Shown here: in pieces, positions 24,301 through 33,300 of the stretch
Layout of the letters: each line of letters starts with the position of its first letter
Position numbering within the stretch: the first letter of the stretch is position 1
Origin: Climacteris rufus
Taxonomy: Eukaryota; Chordata; Aves; Passeriformes; Climacteridae
DNA: 64,000 bases
Assembly: GCA_013398175.1 (NCBI GenBank)
Contig: VZRZ01001227.1
Span: 487,923-551,922 of the forward strand
Direction of reading: 5' to 3'
Notes under the pieces: model-generated
What the model was told of the DNA's origin: nothing
The model's database searches: none
The model's input: the letters and a program-made list of their open reading frames with translations, nothing else
Made by a program: the position numbers and the translations under genes

Positions 24301-27300
24301 CGCCCCAGCTGAGCTTGGCAAAGGCTTGGAGCAGCAAGGAGCACTCGCCAGCCCGGCGACAGGGCTGCCCGAGCACGGTGCCATGGAAAGAGTCCTAGGT
24401 GTGGGGCTCTACGGTCCCAGTCTCCATAACTATGAACTAAAGGTTCCTCCTGAGCAGAGGTTCATCAGTCTGCTGCAGGAGAAAGGAGTGGAGGCAAAGT
24501 CGGGGCCAAGTCAGAGCCACAGTGAGGAAGATGAGGAGGAAGAAGAGGACGATGATAACTCTGAGGCAACAGCAGATGCCGTGGACGGCTTGAGTGGTCC
24601 CAGGACTAGGGCCAGTTGTGACCCTGAGGCTCATGAACTGCGGGGTGAGGAGCAGAGCTCTGGCCTCCCCACACCCGAGGACACTTGCCCAGAAGATGCA
24701 AATGGCGAGAGGGAGTCCCTGGGGCTGGGGGAGCCCAGGGCAGAGGACAGGGAGGACCGTGGCTTGAACGAGGAGAGCACCCGACAGCACTCACCAGGCC
24801 AGGCTCAGAGCCAGCCCTTCAGCCACCCCACACCTCTGTTGGAGGCCTCAGGGGCAGCCAGGGGGGAGCCCTGGGGCCAAGAGGCTGAGGGGCAGACAGG
24901 CTGCACAAAGGCACCGCACCCGAAGCCCCAGGACATAAAGCAAGAAGACTGTGAGAACAGAGATGACAGGCAAAAAGCCAGCAGCAGTCAGAGCCAAGGT
25001 ATGGTCCTGAGAGCTCCTGCAGGTTGACAGTCACCCCTGGCTGTGGTGGGAGGGACCTGCTGTCCTCCCTGCAGGGCCAAACCTTGGAGCTGCCCAGGCC
25101 CTGAAGTGGCCTTCCATCTGTAGGAGCTGGGGTCCCTTTAGCTGCTGCAGCTGGGGCAAAAAAGGGTTGGGGGCTGCATTTGCCACCAGGGCTGACCAGA
25201 ACTCTCCACCCTGAGCCCCAGCAGCCCTTCTGCTATGAGCATGCCATGGAATGCAGGACACTTTTTCCTTACTGGCATAGGGCACTGCCTGTCGACCAGC
25301 TCCTCTTAGAAAGGCATGTGCCCTCCTCCTCACCCACCTGGGGTATAGGAAATGGTCAGAGATGGGGGCTTCTGCAATTCAAGCCACCCAAACTTAGCCT
25401 GGGGGAGTGGTGGCCCCTCCTGAGCAGCCTGGGCCCTGCCTTGACCCAGGTCTGCTGCTTCTCTTGGAAACTGTTGGGGTCTGTTTGGGACCTTTGTGAA
25501 GCCAGCTGGGCATTGGGGTGGGAATGTGTGGTGATGCTCCCACTTCAAAATGGGGAGAAAGGCAGGGTGGTGGTGGGCTCTATTCTCCTTTAATTTTTTA
25601 GATGGTCCAGAGAAGTACTTGGAGGAAGAGCACAAGAGTTCTGCTTCTGTCCTGCCTGGGGACATTGATGATCTTCAGGATGCACGGGCACCAACCATTG
25701 CCCAGCTGCTGCAGGAGAAGACACTTTACTCCTTCTCTGAGTGGCCTAAGGTGAGGTTAAAGGAACACTGTTTGTATAAAAGCGTTCCTGCATAGCCCTG
25801 GCCAGCAGTGGCTCACACAGCCCCAGCTCTGCTTTCTGTTCCTGTGCACACCCCCTGGATGCTCTGGCTGAGGTGCTCTTCCCAAGCACCCGTGCCATGG
25901 AGGTGCTTACACCCAAAGCAGTTCCCTGCTAAGGTGAGGTCACCTGGGCTGGGTTTGGCTTTAATACAGGTCAGTATTCCAGTCTCAGTTTGCACTGTCC
26001 GATTCTGTTGGCAGGACCGTGTGATCATCAACCGCATTGACAACATCTGCCATGCCATCCTGAAGGGCAAGTGGCCTTCCTCCAGCCAGCAGTTCGAGAC
26101 ACAGAGCCTGCTGACAGCCCCAGCTGTGGCCAGCAATGCCGGCAGCAGGAGCAGCTTTGCCGAGTCAGAAGCCCCTGATCCCAACTTCAATAACGGGGTG
26201 TTAATGTCACAGGTACAGAAGGGGAGGGGGATCCTCAGGCAGTGACAGGCTTGGGACTCTGGGTTGAGACGTTGCCCCAAAGTACTCAGGAGTTTCCCAA
26301 GCGGTGCCCCTTGGTGCAAGTTTTGGTGTATAACACGTGGCTTAAGCCACTTACTCCCCTGCTGACAGCTCCTGGTGAGCTCCCCATGCTCTCAGCCCCC
26401 CTGCTCCCTCCTTGGAAGGCAGCTGCTGCTGGCAGCTCCACAGCCTCTGTGCTCTAGAGGTGCTTCCAGAGTCAGTGCTGGAGCACCCAGCATGGTTGGA
26501 GGGAAAAGGGGACACCCCCCTGATAGCCCAAAGGAAGGGGTGCAAGGGGCACTGCCCTGTCAAGTTCCCATCTCCCAAGTCCCCCATGGTCCCAGTGCCC
26601 CAGTCCCCCATGGTCACGTTGGACGGAGACAGAAGCTGCTGGCCTGGGACCCCAGCAGCTGGCAGAGCAGCCATGGTTATAACCCCTTGGAAGATCTGAG
26701 TGTGTGTGAGGGTGCTCCTGCACCATTCCCACACAGGGAAAGAGGTGTGATGTGCCCAGGGAAAGGTCATCCCTCAGGGCTCCTTGGAGAGGCAGAAGAG
26801 GCTGACCATTAGCGCAGTGCTGGTGTGAGGAGCTGTGGTCCCGGGGCAGTGCAGGAGCAGCCGTAACCCTCTGTGGCTTTGGTACACACAGGAAGGTTTC
26901 CTGAGCCCTGCCTTTGCAAAGGACGAGCGGAAGCACAGGAGACCCTATGAATTCGAGCTGGAGAGAGATGCCAAACAGAGGAGCCTGGAGCAGCTGGCAG
27001 CAGCCCATGTCCACCCACCCCTTGTGTTGAACGGCTGGCGCGAGGCAGCGGTGGACTTGTCCAGAGCCTCTGATGGGTCCCCGGGGAACTCCTCTCCATT
27101 CCCCCTGAACACAAACATGCCCAAACTGGGGACTGTGAATGCCCTCCAGAGCTCCCTGGGCATGGACTTGTCTGGCATCCTACAGGCAGGGTTAATCCAT
27201 CCTGTCACTGGACAGATTGTGAATGGCAGCCTCCGAAGAGATGATGCTGCCATGAGGAGGAGACGGGGCAGGAGGAAAAATGTCGAAGGAATGGACCTCA

Positions 27301-30300
27301 TCTTCTTGAAGGAGAGGCCTCTTCCAAACAGGCTGCAGGTGGGTTGATGCTCCCCATTTTACATGGACCCAGTGGAGTCAGCACTTGTTTCATAGCCCAA
27401 CTCTCCCCTCCAAGCTCTGCTGCCTGTGACACTGGGGGACCTCCTCCAGAACAGCTTGGTTTGTGCAGAACCAAACAAGAGCAGATACTATAGGGAGGAA
27501 GGGAATTTTTCCCTCTGGTTTACAGCACTTTGAAGTGCTTGAGTCCTGCTAAGTGTTACCAAAAGCAGCTGTCCCACCTCGGGGTGTTTAGGGTTAGAGA
27601 AGATAAGGAAAGATCCTTGACTTTATTGGACCTGTTCACAAGATCCCACTGCACCCTTTCTCCTTCTGTGGAGCTCTGAGCAAGACCAGTGCCCCTAGGC
27701 CACTTTTAGGAGTGATCTGGGGGGAAGTTGGTCTTCTGGTGATTAGAGTGTTTCCATGTGAGTTCAGAAGCGTCTCCCAGCTCTGTCTGCACTCCCTGCC
27801 ACCAACTGCTGGGAATGGAGTGGAAGTGTAATGTGGTAGTGGGTGGTGGTTTGAGGAAGAGGCACTCAGAGTATGTGGATTGATCTGTGTAATGGGAGCT
27901 GTGCATCACTGCCCGCTGTTGATGGGCTCTCCCTGCTCCTCCCTCCACGGCAGGATGTTCAGGAAGACCAGCCACAGCCCCCTCAGAACAGTCCCCTCCC
28001 TGACGGGTCGGTTGCTGCTACCTCAACTCCACAGCCAGTCCCAGCTGCAGGCAGCCAAGAGAAGGCTGTCCCGAATAAGAGTCTCCTCGACTGGCTCCGG
28101 CAGCAGTCTGACTACACACTCGATGTTCCCAGCTTTGGCACAGTAAGGATGGCCTTCAGTGGCACGTGTGTGTGTTTCTGCCTCGTGTGTTGCCCTTTTT
28201 GTCAGGTTTTTTCTTGTAGCATAGCTTGTGATGTTCATCAGGGCTGTTGAGGTTTTCATCACATGTTTGGGAGGTGAGCATGGTTCCACTTGTACAGCAG
28301 CAAAAGGCACTTGCTGCTGGGGAACGCCTCTCCTTTCTCCCAGAACACAAAAATGCCCAAATGGGGGACTGTGAATACCCTCCAGGGCTCCCTGGGCATG
28401 GACTTGTCTGGCATCCTCCAAGAGCTGAGCTGTGCTGCCCAAGGTCCGTCCTCCATCTGCAGTGCATCCATCTGCCCAATGCACAATGTCTTCCCGAAGT
28501 GCTAGGGATGGGGACAGAAATGAGAAAAGGGATTTGGGGTGCTCAAGTTCTATGTTGCTCTTTTTCACCTGGGGTCATTTTAGGCAGTGCAGTTGTATTA
28601 AATAATGTACCCAGGCAAGAGCTGCCACTTCAAGAGCTGGACCAAAGAGGCAGTCTGGGAGCCTGACAGGCAGCAGCTGTGTGGCCGTGGGTGCTCTCAG
28701 AAAGCAGTGGCACAGAGTGGGGTGCAGTCTGTCTGATTCTTCCTGCTGTCTCATAAACCTCCACCTCTTGGTTTCACAGATTGCTTTGCTCCAGGTTTCG
28801 GCTTACTTAGCCTGTTAGACCATGTCGTAGGCAGAGCACAGGCCCAAAACAGAGCAGGAAGAAATGTGGTAGTAAAACAAAGGACTCTGCATCTTGGTCC
28901 TGGACAATCATGTGTCTGAGGTGGGGATTCCCTGGAGCTTGGAGTACATTAGCGTTTTGAAGCTTGTTAGAGATGAGAGGTGAGAAGCCCAGCGTTTGCT
29001 CAACAGGATGGCCATTGCTTTTCCAAGTCCAGAGGCACATCCAGCTCCGTGCCCAGGGCCAGACTTCCAGGAGCAGTCAGATGGTGGAGCAGGTGTGGAG
29101 GTGCCTTCTCACTCCTTCCCAACACCCTTGCCTTCCAGGGAGGTGCTGGAGCTTGCCCAGTCTGACCATGCCTCTGGTGAAGTTCTTGTTCCCAGCAAGC
29201 CCCCAGTGCCCTGGGTGAGCCTTACAGGATCTCCTCTCGCCGGGTAGGATGGATTGAGAGAAGCTTTGGGGTGCTGCAGCAGCTCAGTTTGAAGGATAAA
29301 CTGCACACAGGGTCTTTCCTATGACTCTCAGGAATCCAAGCTATCAGTAGTTCATTATGATGCTCCATCCCTGCAGGCACATTGACAGTGGGGCTTGGTG
29401 CACACAGTGGTTGTACAAGGACTTGGCTGTAGCTCGGTAGGTTGCAGTTCCAAAGGTCTGTGATCCCAAAGAAACACGGTGCTGCATCTCTGTGGTGGGA
29501 ACAGCTGAAAGAGGAAGGAAACACAGCACAGCTGAGCTGGTGAGAAGCAGGTGGCTGTATGAGAGTGACACAAGTGGCACACGCAGACCTGTTCTCTCTT
29601 TACTGCTGTAGGCAGTGTCCCTTTTACAGATGCGTGTATAGGAACCTGCAGAAGGCTGCAGCTTCAGGAGCGGAGGGAAGTTAGAAAGGGCTGGAGCACT
29701 CTAAGGGGGGTACACTGGAGACCTCTTTGTACCTACAAAAATCAGTTGTGCTCATTTGAGAGCTCGTCCTGTGGCAGGGACCAGTTTGTGCTGCTGGCGC
29801 TGCTCCTGCCCCAGCCTGCAGGGACTCCCTGTCCCTCGGGAGCTCATCCACGCCGCTCTTCTGCAGGGCTTGTAGCCAGCCAGGCTCATTAAGCCATCTA
29901 GTCTCATTAACATTGTCTTGTTTGCACTCCAGAGTTTTTCAGACAAGCCCAAGCAGAGGAGGCAGCGCTGCAAGGACCCCAACAAACTGGACATTAGCTC
30001 TCTGACGGGAGAGGAGCGGGTGCCGGTGGTACATAAGGGTACCGGACGGCGGGTAAGCAAAGGCCTGTTCTGTGCTCTGCCCTCAGGGACCCAAAATGCT
30101 TAGAGACCCTGAGCTCACCTGGGGGGAAGATTTAATCCAGAGAAACCCATGGATGAGACAAAAGTCTGGAATAGGTCTCTGATTTACATTATCCTGTGAC
30201 ACATGTGCCCGAGGGGGTGCAGACCTGTGAAATAAGTGACTTTCTGTGTGAAATAAGGGATGTGGGAGTGTCGACCCTTGCCAGGGGGCACAGATTCCTC

Positions 30301-33300
30301 AGTGACAGTGGGATACAGCCTTTGGCTTTAAAGCTACCCTCAGCACAGCCCTGGCTGGTGCTTCCCATCCTGGTTTTGATTGTTCCCCTTGAGCTCATTG
30401 CAATATGCCACCAATTGTAACATTGCCATGCAAAGATCTTTGGTTTGTTCCTCCTTACGAGGTGCGGGCCAGAGCACACCAATACCCATCCCACTGCTGG
30501 GCTTGTGGGAAGTTGAGGGTTGGAAGGGCTTTTTCTTGCTTCCAGAGCAAGAAGCTTGGATTTACTTGTCTGCAGTTTAATCTCCAGGGCACTGATACTC
30601 ACCTCTCTGAACAAGAAGGGGTGTTCAGGAAGTACTTTCTGCCCAAATTCAGTTCTTTAAGTACACTCCCAGGACTGTACTAGGTCAGAAGGTGACATGA
30701 CATTAATCACATCTAAAAGGAACACATGAGGCAGAAAGAGGCTGTTCCAGCCATATCTGTGTTCCCCTTTGATGCCCCCACGCTGGCCTTTGGAGACCTG
30801 GGTGAGTTGGGGGGTTTGCCCAACTGAGTTCTGAGCATGGCTTTTACAGAAGTTCTTTCCCCATCGCTGGTTCCTGGGAGGGCGATGGGTTGGGCCAGAG
30901 AGGCTGAACCTGCCTTTTCTCCCTGAGCTGCGTGTCTGGAGGCAGCAGGCACACACCAAATCCTGCAAAAATGTATCACAAGGCAAGAGTCTCCGCCCCA
31001 GCAAAATTGCAGCCCAAAGCAAGAAGCTAGGGGAAGTGTAATCATATTTTTTGTATTATTTTACATAACTCTCTCTGCAATAGAGGTCATCCTTCTGCTG
31101 TGTTTTATAGTTAGGGGGAGCCACGGCACCAGCATTGAAGGAATTGCCAAGGTGGCTTGATGCAAACTTGGAGTATGCTGTTGCAGCTGACTGGGCTGAC
31201 ATTGTTAAGCTTTCAGTAAGTTAGAGCTTTTGGAGAAATCTGTATCATGTCATCTTTTCTTTCCCCTCCCCATCCCCACAACCTTTCTCCAGTGAGGATC
31301 CGGGAGCTGCGAGGCAGGCCTGGGCTGGGCGTGTGGGAGGGCAGAGCGGGAGGTTGGGCCGTGCCACCGGCCAGTCCGGCGGCCAGGCCACGGAGAGAGG
31401 GGGGCAGCACCCTGGGGACGTGGCTCAGCTGCTCAGAATGCCTGGCTGGAAAGCCTTGGCATGCTTTGGAATAGCAGGGACAAGAGGAACGCTGTAGGAG
31501 CTGGATGACAGGGTGTGGACAAAACATTCTCATGGGTCAAATTTTCAAAACCACCTTCAGTTGACACTTTTCATCATGTGAACTCTGCCTGTGCAGCCAC
31601 AGGCCTGCCAGAGGCTCCGCAGGTCACCGGGCCTGCAGGGTCAGGCACATACAGGGAATGGGGCAGGACAGAGTCTGCTGCACTGCATTCATCCACCCTG
31701 TCCTCCACCAGTCCCTGCCCCGGTGTGTGGCAGAGCCTGTGGAGGAGGAACGCTCGCCCCTCCAGTGCACATGGCTCTGCCAGATCGCCCTGCCCTGCCC
31801 CGTGGGCTGCCCTGATCCAGGCTTCTCCCTACAGCCCTCCCACCTGCTGCCTGGTTTTGGGCTGCAGTGGTTTGTGTGACACCCTTGCAGAGGGCTGGAG
31901 GGTGAATCAGTTGGCTGAGAGGTCTATACTGCTCTCAAATTGTTTTTTCCTTGGTGCTGGAGATTTGGCATGGTCTGTCCCACTGCCCAGGAAACGGCTC
32001 CATGTCCAGGCTGGCACCAGGGCCCCATCTGGGCAGCCAGCCCTGGGCAAGCTGGCAGCTCTTCCTTCCCCTGGTTTGAGGGGACGGTCTCTTTGCCACG
32101 GGAAGCACCGCGTGCCTGGCACTGCCTGGGCACCTTTCCTGTGCCCTGCTCCAGGGGCTGCATCCCATGAGCATTCCCACCCAAGCCCCATCCACACCGA
32201 GCTTTGGCGAGTGCCCATCCGTCCTGGTGCGGGAGGGACGCGCAGGGATTGCCGGCTGCTCCGGCTGCTCGGGCCAGCGGGAGCGCGGGGCTGCCTGCCC
32301 GCAGAGCCCGGGTGCAGTCATGGCCCCAGGCAGCCTCTCCCACGTGCCAGTGGGATTTTATTACCTAAGGTTCTCCCTATCCTTGGGCAGGTGCTGTGCT
32401 GAGCAGACTGCCAGGGGCATCTGATTCACATTTCTGCACTGCAGGTGTCAGCAGGAAATACTTTTCCTACCTAAATTTATTATTGGGAGTAGTTCAGCGG
32501 TGATATTGAAACCAAAGGGAGTCACAAAGGGAAATGTTTAAATGTCTGTGTGGAGGATGCTGAAAAAGGGAGTGTACTGGGCTGTGGATCCCCCCGCACT
32601 GCTCTGTGTAACCGGACGGTCCCGCCCAGCTCTGGCTGCTGGGTTTTGGTGCCATGTCTCTCCTCAGAAGAGCTTTCTGAGTGCTCCCTGACATCTCAGC
32701 GAAGCTCTGACTGGGAGATCCTCAGACAGCATGTCCACTCTCTGTGTCATCCCATGAGCCTTGCTGTCTTGCAGAGCATTGAAAATTTGGCCCTTCCCAT
32801 CTCAAAGACAGGATTTTTTTGCCTGTTGCTGAAGGCACAATTAGAGCTGGGCAGGGAGCTGAGTGGGCAGCTGACACCATGCTGCCCTGGTGCTTCTCAC
32901 GCTGTGAACAGCTGGTGCTGAGGGCTGGGGTGAAACAAGGGGTAAAAACATGCTTCCTCCTCCCCTCCCTGAGCATTTTGACACTGCAGGATCCTGCCAG
33001 GGCAGAGCGAGGGTGTTTTGCGTTTGGCAGCATCCCTTGGGGAAAAGTTGTGTGTACCTCTCAAATTCCATATCATGTAGGCAAATATTTCTGTGCCGAC
33101 ACCATCTGGGACACAGATGCGAGCACAGACAAGCCAGATTCCCTTTGCTGCAGTAGTAACTGTCGGGTATTCTCTGTTATGTGTCTCATTTTTCAGGGCT
33201 ACTTACCTGAAAACAAATTCAATCGCATCCTCACCGAGCCCGTGCTCCGGGACACCGGGCCACGCCGGAGAGGGAGGAGGCCCCGGAGCGAACTCCTTAA

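Larger units (their letters stand above)
16019..29932 (+). other. CHD6: CHD6 introns between visible exons 16 and 29
   Basis: Introns longer than 300 bp: 16019-16610 (CR1), 16701-17663, 17768-18343, 18800-19464, 19523-20175, 20396-22411, 22621-23462, 24999-25601, 26213-26891, 27339-27953 and 28143-29932 (copy of part of exon 27). The 20396-22411 intron has an AT-rich island at about 21270-21440. Otherwise unique GC-rich sequence. Confidence 0.75.

Noticed and set aside
31515..32402. 295-codon plus-strand ORF in the last CHD6 intron
   Set aside because: Composition is typical of translated GC-rich intron (Pro/Gly/Ala/Ser/Cys), with no domain or splice context.
32819..33196. Open frame running upstream from the last CHD6 exon
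   Set aside because: The human match begins exactly at the tttttcag acceptor (GYLPENK). The upstream codons resemble nothing and are probably open by chance.
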